DNA from: Leptolyngbyaceae cyanobacterium C42_A2020_001
GTDB taxonomy: Bacteria > Cyanobacteriota > Cyanobacteriia > Leptolyngbyales > Leptolyngbyaceae
Length of the DNA stretch: 64,000 nt
Direction: 5' to 3'
Assembly (NCBI GenBank): GCA_015272515.1
Contig: JACYLN010000015.1
Span: 1-64,000, forward strand
Shown here: one piece after another, positions 45,216-53,785 of the stretch
Numbering within the stretch: the first letter of the stretch is position 1
Layout of the letters: the number at the start of each line of letters is the position of its first letter
Made by a program: the position numbers and the translations under genes
Notes under the pieces: model-generated
The model's input: the letters and a program-made list of their open reading frames with translations, nothing else
Told to the model about the DNA's origin: nothing
Database searches by the model: none

Positions 45216-45903
45216 ATTAACAGATGTGACCGTTGCCTATGACCAGACTCCTGTTCTGTTTGGAATCAACATGGCAGTCGATAAAGGCGAAATTGCTTGC
45301 TTGCTAGGTCGGAATGGCGTGGGTAAAACTACACTGCTCCGGAGTGTGATTGGGTTGAATAAGGTGATGTCCGGCGGCATTGTGTTTGATGCTGACGAAA
45401 TCACTAAGGTTCCTACCTACAAGCGCGCTCGTTATGGAATTTCTTACATCCCTCAAGGTCGTGAAATTATCCCTTACCTATCGGTGCTGGAGAACCTTAA
45501 ACTAGGCTTCTCAGCCAGTAAACGCAAGCTTTCAAAAATCCCGGAAGAAATCTTTGAGTTTTTCCCGATGCTCCGGGAACATCTCAACCGCCAGGGGGGT
45601 TTGTTGAGCGGTGGACAACAACAACAACTGGCGATCGCACGGGGATTGTTGAGTAACCCGCAAATCATGTTGCTAGATGAACCGACGGAAGGCATCCAAC
45701 CGTCGATCGTCCAGGAAATTGAAACAACCCTGAAGCGCATCAATCGGGAAAAGGGCATTACGATTTTGGTCGTGGAACAGAAGATCGACTTTGCGAAAAC
45801 ACTCGCCCAAAAGTTCTTCATGATGGAGAAAGGCAGCATTGTCGCAAAAGGCCCGACATCTGAACTCACAACCGATATCGTTCACCGTTATCTCGCTGTT
45901 TAA
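45202..45903 (+). CDS. urtE: Urea ABC transporter ATPase UrtE
   Basis: 233-residue LivF-type ATPase. The start chosen is the ATG at 45202 (PLLELTDVTVAYDQTP), because an upstream in-frame ATG at 45172 lies deep in urtD and would add ten residues foreign to the family. Walker A GRNGVGKTT, signature LSGGQQQQLAIARG and Walker B IMLLDEPTEGIQPS are present. It is the last gene of the operon; a hairpin follows 73 bases after the stop. Confidence 0.97.
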   Translation: MPLLELTDVTVAYDQTPVLFGINMAVDKGEIACLLGRNGVGKTTLLRSVIGLNKVMSGGIVFDADEITKVPTYKRARYGISYIPQGREIIPYLSVLENLKLGFSASKRKLSKIPEEIFEFFPMLREHLNRQGGLLSGGQQQQLAIARGLLSNPQIMLLDEPTEGIQPSIVQEIETTLKRINREKGITILVVEQKIDFAKTLAQKFFMMEKGSIVAKGPTSELTTDIVHRYLAV

Positions 45904-45975
45904 GTTCTGTTTGGGCTTAACCTGATCTCCCAAATCCTTGCACTCTTTTGGATTGCTCAAATACTTGCTTGTGTT

Positions 45976-46017
45976 GCGTTTGAAGAAATATCGCTTTCTT
46001 CAAACGCTTTATTGTTT
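45976..46017 (+). terminator. Terminator-like hairpin after urtE
   Basis: A perfect 13-bp stem (GCGTTTGAAGAAA / TTTCTTCAAACGC, 45976-46007) with a six-base loop is followed by TTTATTGTTT. It would end the urt transcript or attenuate read-through into the MetX-like gene 44 bases further on. Confidence 0.7.
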
Positions 46018-46050
46018 CGCGCCACACGAATTTGTTCTAGGAGAACCCGA

Positions 46051-47061
46051 ATGACAGATTACGAGATGTTTGAACTGGGTGACTTTACCCTGCAACAAGG
46101 GGCAACCCTACGTGCTGCCAAACTTGCCTACAAAACCTACGGCACACTTAATGCCGACAAAAGTAATGTCATTGTTTACCCCACCTGGTACTCCGGGCAG
46201 CATTACGATAATGAATGGTTAATTGGCGAGGGCATGGCACTCGATCCACAGCAGTATTTCATTATTATTCCCAACATGATTGGCAATGGGTTGTCATCTT
46301 CACCCAGCAACACTCCCGCGCCCTACAACAAGGCTCGGTTCCCGCAAGTCACTTTCTATGACAATGTTCGAGCACAACATCAACTAATTACTCAAGTATT
46401 TGGCATTGAGAAGATTACGCTAGTTGTTGGTTGGTCGATGGGAGCCGGACAAACCTACCAATGGGCTGTCAGTTATCCAGAAATGGTAGAACGCATCTTC
46501 CCCTTCTGCGGCTCTGCTAAAACAAGTATTCACAACATCGTTTTTCTAGAAGGCGTAAAAGCTGCGCTGACAGCAGATGCTGCCTGGAAAGGGGGTTGGT
46601 ATGATGAACCGCCAACAACGGGGTTGCGGGCAGTTGGGCGAGTTTATGCAGGTTGGGGATTGTCTCAAGCTTTCTATCGAGAGAAGGTTCATCTTCAAAT
46701 TGGCTACTCATCGTTAGAAGACTTTCTTGTGGCATTTTGGGAGGGGTTCTTTTTGAAAAAAGATGCGAATAATCTACTGACTATGTTGTGGACTTGGCAA
46801 AACGGCAACATTGGTAACACGCCAGGATTTGATGGCAACTTTGAGAAAGCATTGGAATCAATCAAAGCAAAAGCGATCGTTATGCCTGCGGAAATGGATT
46901 TGTATTTTCCTCCTGAGGATAACGAGTACGAAGTTAAATTCATGCCAAACGCCGAACTGCGCGTCATTAAATCCGTGTGGGGGCATTTTGCAGGCGGTGG
47001 CGCGAATCAAGCAGATAAACAATTTATTGATAGCGCCATTAAGGAGTTATTGGCGAGTTAA
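46051..47061 (+). CDS. MetX-like alpha/beta hydrolase
   Basis: 336-residue alpha/beta-hydrolase of the homoserine O-acetyltransferase superfamily. ATG 46051 with AGGAG upstream is preferred over the frame opening at 46012. Landmarks are an N-terminal LAYKTYGTLNADKSNVIV strand pair typical of MetX, the nucleophile elbow VVGWSMGAGQ (Ser129), the acid in MPAEMDLYFPPED and the His in SVWGHFAGGG. True MetX has GGSMGG; the Trp and the lack of the second Gly suggest another acyl transfer or hydrolase activity. Its place between the urea and amidase genes hints at nitrogen-compound metabolism, though it has no NtcA box. Confidence 0.82.
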   Translation: MTDYEMFELGDFTLQQGATLRAAKLAYKTYGTLNADKSNVIVYPTWYSGQHYDNEWLIGEGMALDPQQYFIIIPNMIGNGLSSSPSNTPAPYNKARFPQVTFYDNVRAQHQLITQVFGIEKITLVVGWSMGAGQTYQWAVSYPEMVERIFPFCGSAKTSIHNIVFLEGVKAALTADAAWKGGWYDEPPTTGLRAVGRVYAGWGLSQAFYREKVHLQIGYSSLEDFLVAFWEGFFLKKDANNLLTMLWTWQNGNIGNTPGFDGNFEKALESIKAKAIVMPAEMDLYFPPEDNEYEVKFMPNAELRVIKSVWGHFAGGGANQADKQFIDSAIKELLAS

Positions 47062-47261
47062 TGCGATCGCTGATCTTGTAGGATGCGTTAGCTCCAGCGT
47101 AACGCATCATCAAATTTTCCTTACTGCAAGAGACTCATCCCATTTGGGCAAGGGCAATCGCCCCTCTCCCGTAGGATGCGTTAGCTCCAGCATAACGCAT
47201 CATCAAATTCTCCTTGCTGCGAGAGCCTCATCCCATTTGGGCAAGTTAATGCGATCGCTGA
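47056..47261. repeat. Duplicated 75-bp palindromic repeat bounded by 18-bp direct repeats
   Basis: Two ~75-bp copies (47078-47152 and 47171-47245, about 92% identical), each containing the dyad GATGCGTTA-N8/9-TAACGCATC, a common cyanobacterial intergenic motif. The pair is enclosed by AGTTAATGCGATCGCTGA at 47056-47073 and 47244-47261. The left 18-mer includes the stop codon of the hydrolase gene. Confidence 0.8.
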
Positions 47262-47263
47262 GT

Positions 47264-47295
47264 AAAAGAAAAAAACTCATGCCTTAAGACATGAG
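47264..47295 (-). terminator. Rho-independent terminator of amiE
   Basis: On the minus strand CTCATG-N8-CATGAG is followed by seven Ts and more T-rich sequence, 31 bases after the amiE stop. Confidence 0.8.
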
Positions 47296-47325
47296 CTTTG
47301 AAGTTCCAAGAAGATTGTTTAAGAC

Positions 47326-48408
47326 TTAGTTGTTCAGCAGAACGGCCTCTTTTTCCTTCATCACAAGCGGTGTTTCGGCCAGTTTTTCGGTGGGTAAACC
47401 CTCGATCGGGCATTCCTTGGTACCCACGGTCGGACGAGTCAGTTCCTCGACCTGCTCTTTCACTTTCATGGGGTCGTTGACCCAGTTGCGGTAGAACTCA
47501 TAAGGACACTCTTGCACGCCTTCCGCACCTTCGCCAGAGTTGATCTTGCCGGTGTAACCCCGGTGCAACAACTTGAACAGGTGGTTCTGGGATTGAGCAT
47601 TCTTGCGGAAATCGCGAATCGCAAACTTGGAAAGAGTCGCGTATTGAATGCCGTAGTCTTCCTCACCACACTCGCCTAAGGTCCGACCATCAAAACCGAC
47701 GATCGCCGAGTGCCCAAAGTAGCTGTAAACACCATCAAAGCCAGCCGCATTGGCAACGGCCACGTAGACGTTGTTCATCCAGGCCATCGCCTTGGAAACC
47801 ATGATCTGTTGCTCTTTGGCAGGATACATATACCCTTGGCAACGGACGATTAGCTCTGCCCCTTTCATCGCACAATCCCGCCAGATTTCGGGATAGTTAC
47901 CGTCATCACAGATGATCAGGCTCATCTTCATGCCTTTAGGACCCTCGGAGACGTAGGTGCAGCCACCGGGATACCATCCTTCAATGGGGCACCAGGGCAT
48001 AATTTTGCGATAGCGCTGCACAATCTCACCCTGGTCATTCATCAAAATCAAGGTGTTGTAGGGAACTTTATTGGGATGATCTTCGTGCTTTTCACCCGTC
48101 AATGAAAAAACGCCCCAAACTTTGTTGCGAATGCAGGCTTGAGCAAAAATTTCAGTTTCTGGGCCTGGAATGTCTGAAGCGGTCTCCATCATCTCCTCAT
48201 GGTCGTACATAATTCCATGGGTGGAGTACTCTGGGAAGACGACTAGATCCATGCCCGGCAGACCCACCTTCATCCCATCAATCATTGACGCAATCTTTTT
48301 ACAGTTCTCAATGACTTCTGCGCGTGTGTGCAGGCGGGGCATTTTGTAGTTGACAACCGCAACCCCGACTGCGTCTTCACTGGATGAAATATCGCCATGA
48401 TAAGCCAT
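47326..48408 (-). CDS. amiE: Aliphatic amidase
   Basis: 360-residue nitrilase-superfamily amidase that hydrolyses short aliphatic amides (acetamide, propionamide) to the acid and ammonium. The N terminus ([19 protein letters not shown]) is the AmiE hallmark, distinguishing it from AmiF formamidase. Catalytic residues Glu60 ([10 protein letters not shown]), Lys135 (RKIMPW), Glu143 and Cys167 ([11 protein letters not shown]) are all present, offset by one from Pseudomonas AmiE. It is a cytoplasmic homohexamer in characterised members. It is a single-gene unit with an NtcA promoter giving a leader of about 23 bases and its own terminator. Confidence 0.97.
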   Translation of the reverse strand: MAYHGDISSSEDAVGVAVVNYKMPRLHTRAEVIENCKKIASMIDGMKVGLPGMDLVVFPEYSTHGIMYDHEEMMETASDIPGPETEIFAQACIRNKVWGVFSLTGEKHEDHPNKVPYNTLILMNDQGEIVQRYRKIMPWCPIEGWYPGGCTYVSEGPKGMKMSLIICDDGNYPEIWRDCAMKGAELIVRCQGYMYPAKEQQIMVSKAMAWMNNVYVAVANAAGFDGVYSYFGHSAIVGFDGRTLGECGEEDYGIQYATLSKFAIRDFRKNAQSQNHLFKLLHRGYTGKINSGEGAEGVQECPYEFYRNWVNDPMKVKEQVEELTRPTVGTKECPIEGLPTEKLAETPLVMKEKEAVLLNN

Positions 48409-48437
48409 GATTCTCTCCTAAAGCATAGACGCAACCA

Positions 48438-48479
48438 AGTCTATCGGCTTGATTCAGCCGAACTTGTAATCTCGAATAC
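48438..48479 (-). promoter_or_regulatory. NtcA-activated promoter of amiE
   Basis: NtcA box at 48466-48479, reading GTATTCGAGATTAC on the minus strand. The -10 box TAGACT (48443-48438) follows 22 bases downstream. The predicted start is near 48431, just ahead of the amiE ATG at 48408. Confidence 0.88.
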
Positions 48480-48508
48480 AATTTATCAGTGAATAGTCTA
48501 ACCAGGAT

Positions 48509-48778
48509 CTAGTGGTTTAACATCCACGGGCGACCGCAGTTTTGAGCTTGAAACTTGGGCTTTGCAGGTTCGCGATCGCGCGACTTCGTGATTAAGTCAG
48601 GCTCAGAGGCAGTTTTACGAAGGGGTAAGGTGCTGGAAAGATTAATGGCTGGGGCTGAAAAAATCCGTTGTCCAGGGGCCTCGCAGGATGGGCAAAAGGC
48701 TGGATCACTGGACTCTGCCATCGTTCGCCACTGTTCAAACACACCACAAGAACTGCACCGGAACTCATAAATGGGCAT
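48509..48778 (-). CDS. FmdB-family zinc-ribbon regulatory protein
   Basis: 89-residue small protein. It starts MPIYEFRCSSCGVFEQW; ATG 48778 has GGAGG eight bases upstream, so the longer frame from 48805 is rejected. A four-Cys zinc ribbon is formed by CSSC and CPSC (residues about 8-34), followed by a basic, disordered tail with one further Cys. FmdB proteins were named as regulators of amidase/formamidase genes, and here the gene lies directly downstream of the formamidase on the same strand, separated by a 12-bp hairpin. Its mechanism is unknown. Confidence 0.92.
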   Translation of the reverse strand: MPIYEFRCSSCGVFEQWRTMAESSDPAFCPSCEAPGQRIFSAPAINLSSTLPLRKTASEPDLITKSRDREPAKPKFQAQNCGRPWMLNH

Positions 48779-48818
48779 GGGTGAAACCTCCATTAACGAC
48801 ATCATTTGAGATTTGTAT

Positions 48819-48856
48819 GTTCTGAGTTTGCACTCAAGCTAGCCCAAACTCAGAAC
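48819..48856 (-). terminator. 12-bp hairpin in the fmdA-fmdB-like gap
   Basis: GTTCTGAGTTTG-N14-CAAACTCAGAAC, a perfect inverted repeat with no T tract on either side. It is likely an intercistronic processing or stability element between the formamidase and zinc-ribbon genes; termination is less likely. Confidence 0.5.
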
Positions 48857-48897
48857 ATTGTATGAACGCTTTAATGCTCGCTAAATTGGCGATCGCG

Positions 48898-50103
48898 TCA
48901 GGTTGGCAAAATGTCCATATCAAAGATTTCCGTCGGAATCGCTACCGTACAGCAGGCATTTGGAACATCCACAATGCCGCTGACACGCCCTTCCACCGGA
49001 GCACAACTAAGCAGCAAATACGCCTGCTCGCCAGTAAAGCCAAACTTCTTCAAATACTCAATCGCGTTCAGGCAAGCACGACGATAAGCAATGTGAACAT
49101 CCATAAAGTACTGCTTACCCGTGTACTCATCCACCGAAATTCCTTCAAACACCAGATACTCTGAGTAACGTGGTTCTACTGGACCAGGCTTAAAGATGGG
49201 ATTCACCAAACCATACTTTTCAACACCACCTTTGATGATGTCTACATGCAGATCGATATAACCCGACATTTCAATCGCGCCACAGAACGAGATTTCGCCA
49301 TCCCCTTGAGAGAAGTGAATATCGCCCATCGAGAGTTTGGCACCTTCCACATAAACCGGGAAGTAAATTCGCGTTCCCCGAGAAAGGTTCTTAATGTCGC
49401 AGTTACCACCATGTTCGCGGGGTGGAACTGTTCGCGCAGCTTCCGCTGCAACCCGCTCGTAGTCTGACTTCGGCAAGGTTCCCAAAATGGCATTGGTGGG
49501 GTTTGGCAATGCTGCTAGCACTGGAACATTCCCATTCAGACCCGCTCCATAGGTTCGCAGTTCTGGCTGAGTATTCATCAGTTCGGTCTCACGCTTATTC
49601 CACGTGGCTAAAAGCTCATGGGAGGGCGCACAACCAATCAAGCCAGGATGGGTAATTCCGGCAAAGCGAACATTGGGAATATGACGCGAGGTGGTGTAAA
49701 TACCTTGAAAATCCCAGATTGCTTTAGCGGGTTGAGGATAATGATCGGTTAAAAAACCACCACCGTTTTCCTTTGAAAAAATTCCTGTAAAGCCCCATTC
49801 ATCGCCTTGTAGCGCACCAATATCAAGCAGATCAACCACCAAAATATCGCCGGGCTGCGCTCCGTTTACCCAAATCGGACCGCTGAGAACGTGAACCACA
49901 GACAGGTCAACATCACGAATGTCGTCTGGGCTATCGTTATCTTTGATTTGCCCATCCGTCCAATCTTTACATTCAATCCGAAAAACTTCGCCCGGGTTGA
50001 CCGATACCACGGCTGGAATATCAGGATGCCAGCGATTATGCCCGGGCAACTCCTGCTGATCCATGGGCTTAGTCAAGTCAACCTTAAAAAGCGTTTTAGG
50101 CAT
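48898..50103 (-). CDS. fmdA: Formamidase (acetamidase/formamidase family)
   Basis: 401-residue FmdA/AmdA enzyme, unrelated in fold to AmiE, hydrolysing formamide to formate and ammonium. Recognisable segments are KVDLTKPMDQQELPGHNRWH at the N terminus, GPIWVNGAQPGDILVVDLLD, FAGITHPGLIGCAPS, REHGGNCDIKNLSRG and the zinc-site region LSMGDIHFSQGDGEISFCGA. Length is typical (about 400-410). It is cytoplasmic. An NtcA promoter lies about 230 bases upstream, leaving a leader of about 198 bases with a stable GAAA-loop hairpin. Downstream is the FmdB-like gene. Confidence 0.96.
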   Translation of the reverse strand: MPKTLFKVDLTKPMDQQELPGHNRWHPDIPAVVSVNPGEVFRIECKDWTDGQIKDNDSPDDIRDVDLSVVHVLSGPIWVNGAQPGDILVVDLLDIGALQGDEWGFTGIFSKENGGGFLTDHYPQPAKAIWDFQGIYTTSRHIPNVRFAGITHPGLIGCAPSHELLATWNKRETELMNTQPELRTYGAGLNGNVPVLAALPNPTNAILGTLPKSDYERVAAEAARTVPPREHGGNCDIKNLSRGTRIYFPVYVEGAKLSMGDIHFSQGDGEISFCGAIEMSGYIDLHVDIIKGGVEKYGLVNPIFKPGPVEPRYSEYLVFEGISVDEYTGKQYFMDVHIAYRRACLNAIEYLKKFGFTGEQAYLLLSCAPVEGRVSGIVDVPNACCTVAIPTEIFDMDILPT

Positions 50104-50220
50104 ATAACTCTCCTACTGACCTATTTTGTGGCAAACACCTCTAGCACGGCTCTTGAAGTGAGGAGCCGCAAGCAATGCCGCGAGAGAGCAACAAACCTCG
50201 CACTTTAAAAATTCACATTA

Positions 50221-50246
50221 CTTGCGCTGCAATTTCTTGCAGCAAG
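50221..50246 (-). promoter_or_regulatory. Stem-loop with GAAA tetraloop in the fmdA leader
   Basis: On the minus strand CTTGC-TGCAA-GAAA-TTGCA-GC-GCAAG folds into a two-part stem with a two-base bulge and a GNRA loop, inside the long leader of fmdA. It may affect mRNA stability or translation; there is no terminator T tract. Confidence 0.4.
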
Positions 50247-50307
50247 AACCACGAAGGTATTTCTACCTGCTTATGAACACACATTCAACGGAGCAGATAA
50301 CGCTAAG

Positions 50308-50350
50308 ACTCTAGATGTTAAGCCTCAGCATAATCTGTAATTTTGATTAC
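50308..50350 (-). promoter_or_regulatory. NtcA-activated promoter of fmdA
   Basis: NtcA box at 50337-50350 (GTAATCAAAATTAC on the minus strand) with -10 box TAGAGT (50313-50308) 23 bases downstream. Transcription would begin near 50301. The spacer 50104-50446 holds this promoter, the leader hairpin and low-complexity sequence at 50360-50400. Confidence 0.85.
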
Positions 50351-50446
50351 ATTTACAGAACAGGGGATAGGGAATGGGGAATCGAGAATCGGGTGTAGGG
50401 TGTGGCGATCGCAAAGAAATTCGTTATTGTTAGGAAATCTAATAGC

Positions 50447-51433
50447 ATGGAGTCGTTGATCTTCATCATGCCCTTTAAATTAATTATTCAACTGGCACTT
50501 GTCAGCTTTGTGGTACTAGGCAAAACTTCCACTGGAACAGCAACTCCAAAGCCTAGTTCAACTTACGCAACGTTTGCGGACTGGTGCCGTAATGAGGCGA
50601 AGCTACCGAAAGAAACCCAGTTCACGATCGCGGTTTTGCTAAAAATGGCAAACACGCTAGATTGCAATCAAGCAGATGAGCATTTATCTAGTGCCAGTAG
50701 CCTTGATTTAACAGATAGCAAAGTTGCGGATCTTAGTCCGCTGCGATCGCTGACGCAATTGAGACAGCTTTATTTAGGTAACAATCGCATCACAAACATT
50801 GAACCGTTAGAGTCATTAACCGATCTTACCCACTTGTATCTTAGCTACAATCAACTTTCGGATATTCGTGGATTGAGTAAACTAACCAATTTAAATTATC
50901 TATTTCTATCTTCTAATCAAATTAAAGACATCAGCGGTTTACAACCTTTGAAACAACTACAAGGGCTTGATCTCGTGTCCAATCAGATCAGCAATCTTGA
51001 ACCCTTGAAAACGCTGCCTAATTTAACCCGTTTAGATATCAGCTTCAATAAAATCAAAGACATTAGCCCATTGCAAGCATTAGTTAACCTTCAAGAACTT
51101 TCCCTATCTGCCCAACAAGTTGCCGATATTCGTCCCCTCAATGCGTTGACCAATTTGGTGCATCTTGATCTCAGCGGCAATCAAATTTCGGATCTAACCT
51201 CCCTGCAACCCTTGACGAATCTCATTAGTTTGGGATTGGGTGGTAATCGGATTGCGGATATCACTCCCTTAAAGTCCTTATTCAGGCTCAATGCGCTGTA
51301 TTTAAGTGGAAACCAAATCAAAACATTGAAACCTTTGGCAACACTTAAAAATTTGGAGTCGCTATACATTCAAGGAAATCCGCTTGCGAGTGAGGCTTGC
51401 CCGGTGCAACCTGCCTCTATTTGCCGATTTTAA
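50447..51433 (+). CDS. Secreted leucine-rich repeat protein (internalin-like repeats)
   Basis: 328 residues from ATG 50447 (a later ATG at 50468 is also possible). A signal-like hydrophobic segment (FKLIIQLALVSFVVLG) precedes a cap with WCRNEAKLP. About ten 22-residue LRRs of the SDS22/internalin class follow (consensus LxxLxxLxLxxNxIxDIxPL) and a short Cys-containing C-terminal cap (CPVQPASICRF). Such proteins mediate protein-protein contacts. Bacterial LRR genes next to a histidine kinase are of interest as possible extracytoplasmic sensors, but there is no direct evidence here. No regulatory site was found. Confidence 0.85.
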   Translation: MESLIFIMPFKLIIQLALVSFVVLGKTSTGTATPKPSSTYATFADWCRNEAKLPKETQFTIAVLLKMANTLDCNQADEHLSSASSLDLTDSKVADLSPLRSLTQLRQLYLGNNRITNIEPLESLTDLTHLYLSYNQLSDIRGLSKLTNLNYLFLSSNQIKDISGLQPLKQLQGLDLVSNQISNLEPLKTLPNLTRLDISFNKIKDISPLQALVNLQELSLSAQQVADIRPLNALTNLVHLDLSGNQISDLTSLQPLTNLISLGLGGNRIADITPLKSLFRLNALYLSGNQIKTLKPLATLKNLESLYIQGNPLASEACPVQPASICRF

Positions 51434-51559
51434 CTTCAAGGTCTACCTCTTGCCAGGTGCGATCGCGCTATTGGACGGATTAAGCTACCAATCAAACAGT
51501 CATTCGACAACATTTGCACTTGCTTATTTTGCAGTTACGTCAGATTGGTTGAAAACAGC

Positions 51560-52777
51560 ATGGACTTTAGCCAGATTCTAAGTCGCAAAAGTGGCACCAT
51601 CATTGAACGATGGATCGCGGCAGTTTACGAGGATCAACAGATTGAGGCAACCAACGAACTAACGTTTAAGGAAGTGCGAGACAGCTTACCACGAGTATTA
51701 CAGGCACTAGCAACTGTTTTGTCGAAGGATGAAGCCAATGATTTGCAAACAATTGTTGAAGCCAGTTTAGAACACGGCACTTTGCGGGCGGAGCAAGGAT
51801 TTGAACCTGCTGAGATTGCACGAGAGTATCGCCTCCTACGGTTTGTCATCTTTTCCGTGTTGGAAGAGGATTTAGTCAAAGCCTCCTCAACAGATATTTT
51901 GCGGGCAGTGCGATTGATCGACACAATCATTGATGAAGCGATCGCTCGATGCTTCAATAGTTACACCCAGGGACGATTGAATGAACTGGAACAGCTCAAA
52001 AGCCAGTTACAACTTACCAACCAGGAACTCACTCGGTTAGTGCGTGCCAGTCAGGAAAATATTTCTCAGTTAGCCCACGAATTGAAAACGCCGTTGACTT
52101 CAATCATTGGGTACGCAGATTTATTTCTAAGACAGCAACAGCAAGAAAGAGCGATGAAAGATGCTCAACCGAATTTAGAGAATGTTGAACGAGTCTTAAG
52201 AAGTGGACGCTTACTTTTGCGATTAATTAATGACACGTTAGAAATTTCTCGATGCAACGCTGGGCAGATGAGATTGCAACCAATTTCGACTAACGTTCAG
52301 GAAGTCATTCGTTCAATTGTTGAGATCATTGAGCCATTGGTAAAAACTAGGGATCTAGCATTGCTTGTCAATAGCGATCGCGCTCCTCAAACCGTCATCA
52401 CTGATCCGTTGCGGCTCCAGCAAATTTTGACTAACTTACTCAGTAACGCCATTCGCTATACCGAATCAGGTTCGATTCAACTAAACTGCTGGGGAGTGAA
52501 TGAACATGAGTGGGCAATTTCCATTACTGACACTGGCGTTGGCATTTCTGAAGAGGATCAAGCACGGATTTTTGATCCTTACTTTCGTTCAGATAGCAAC
52601 CACTCACTTGCAATTCAATCTGATGGAACCGGCTTAGGCTTAGCGATCGTCGCGCAACTGGTAAAGTTAATGCAGGGTGAGATCAAGGTGCAGTCTCAAC
52701 TAGGGAAAGGCTCACAGTTTATCGTGCTATTGCCAACAAAAATTTCAAAGCCAGCAAACGCAGAGTTTACTGGCTAA
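51560..52777 (+). CDS. Sensor histidine kinase with RsbRD-like N-terminal domain
   Basis: 405 residues, soluble. Residues 5-140 resemble the all-helical RsbRD_N sensor domain of stressosome-type proteins (IIERWIAAVYEDQQIEATNE). A coiled-coil signalling helix (140-165) leads to the HisKA dimerisation domain with His173 in QLAHELKTPLTSIIGYADL. The HATPase_c domain has the N box (NLLSNAIRYT), G1 (DTGVGI) and G2 (GTGLGLAIV). With no TM it must sense a cytoplasmic signal or partner. It is convergent with a NarL-type regulator gene, a possible cognate. Confidence 0.92.
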   Translation: MDFSQILSRKSGTIIERWIAAVYEDQQIEATNELTFKEVRDSLPRVLQALATVLSKDEANDLQTIVEASLEHGTLRAEQGFEPAEIAREYRLLRFVIFSVLEEDLVKASSTDILRAVRLIDTIIDEAIARCFNSYTQGRLNELEQLKSQLQLTNQELTRLVRASQENISQLAHELKTPLTSIIGYADLFLRQQQQERAMKDAQPNLENVERVLRSGRLLLRLINDTLEISRCNAGQMRLQPISTNVQEVIRSIVEIIEPLVKTRDLALLVNSDRAPQTVITDPLRLQQILTNLLSNAIRYTESGSIQLNCWGVNEHEWAISITDTGVGISEEDQARIFDPYFRSDSNHSLAIQSDGTGLGLAIVAQLVKLMQGEIKVQSQLGKGSQFIVLLPTKISKPANAEFTG

Positions 52778-52868
52778 GGGATGGGAATTAAATAAGTCAG
52801 AGAACATATTTAGGCTGGATGTCCTAGCAATTCGCTCTGCCCTAAGCTTTCTGACTGTTGCTATGCAA

Positions 52869-53588
52869 TTAAGCAACTAACCCGGAACGCAGAGCACGAA
52901 CGGCAGCCTGAGTTCGGTCTTCGGCACACAGTTTGCTGAGAATGTTGCGGACGTGAGTTTTAACAGTGCCCACAGTAATGTACAACTTATCGGCGATCGC
53001 CGCATTGCTGTAACCCGACACAATTAACTCTAAAATTTCCAGTTCCCGCTCCGTCAAGGGATAGCTCTCTAGCACTTGCTCAAACTCGGCATCCATCGCC
53101 CCAATTTCAACCGTTTTAGCATTGTGAGTTGCACGCCCACCTGGCGAAACCTGACGAATTTGGTGCAACACCACGTTTGCGATCGCAGGGTCAATCCAAG
53201 AGCTGCCAGCCTGGGTCGCCTTAATCGCCTCCACCAAGCGCTCAATACTGACATCCTTCATACAATAAGAATCTGCCCCGGCTGCAAAAGCAGCAAGTAC
53301 AGCATCTTCACTGTCATGCATGGTCAAGATTAAGATCTTGGTTTTTTCGTCTTCCTTCTCTGCCTGAAGTTGTCTAAACTTTTGAGTCAACTCAATTCCA
53401 TCCATATCTGGCAGACCAATATCTACCACAGCGACATCAGGATGCATCCCCTCCAATACTTTTAATCCCTGACTAGCATTTGCCGCCTCGCCTACAACTT
53501 GAATTCCTGTTTGTTGCTTTAAAGCTGTTCTCAAACCGATCCGAGTCAGGTCATGATCCTCGATTAAAACAACATTTATATCGCTCAT
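52869..53588 (-). CDS. NarL/FixJ-type response regulator (LuxR DNA-binding domain)
   Basis: 239-residue transcription factor. The receiver domain (1-125) has acidic pocket Glu10/Asp11, phospho-acceptor Asp56 (VAVVDIGLPDMDG), Thr in ILTMHD and the Lys in CMKDV. The linker is at about 125-170. The LuxR helix-turn-helix (LTERELEILELIVSGYSNAA, then VGTVKTHVRNILSKL) is at 175-235. Cyanobacteria have several close paralogues. It is divergent from a single-domain regulator across 197 bases. Targets unknown. Confidence 0.94.
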   Translation of the reverse strand: MSDINVVLIEDHDLTRIGLRTALKQQTGIQVVGEAANASQGLKVLEGMHPDVAVVDIGLPDMDGIELTQKFRQLQAEKEDEKTKILILTMHDSEDAVLAAFAAGADSYCMKDVSIERLVEAIKATQAGSSWIDPAIANVVLHQIRQVSPGGRATHNAKTVEIGAMDAEFEQVLESYPLTERELEILELIVSGYSNAAIADKLYITVGTVKTHVRNILSKLCAEDRTQAAVRALRSGLVA

Positions 53589-53785
53589 ATCTCACGTCCT
53601 TACAAACCTACAAAAGGCATAACCGACTAATATTCTGTCTGTAATGGTTATATAGGTTTTTTTGAAACTGCGGCATCCATCGTGAGGTATAGCGCTCTCA
53701 TCCGAAAGCATGAATTCACGAAAAAAGTTGTCCCAGAAAAAATATAATTTAAGATCTTTCAACGCTTCATCAAGTTGGAAAAGGA

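Noticed and set aside
46012-46050. Earlier start for the MetX-like gene
   Set aside because: The extension is encoded by the 3' arm and T-rich tail of the urtE terminator hairpin; ATG 46051 has a good RBS.
50273-50290. GTATTTCTAC near 50250 as a second NtcA site for fmdA
   Set aside because: The spacing between GTA and TAC is four bases, not eight, and no -10 box follows at the right distance.
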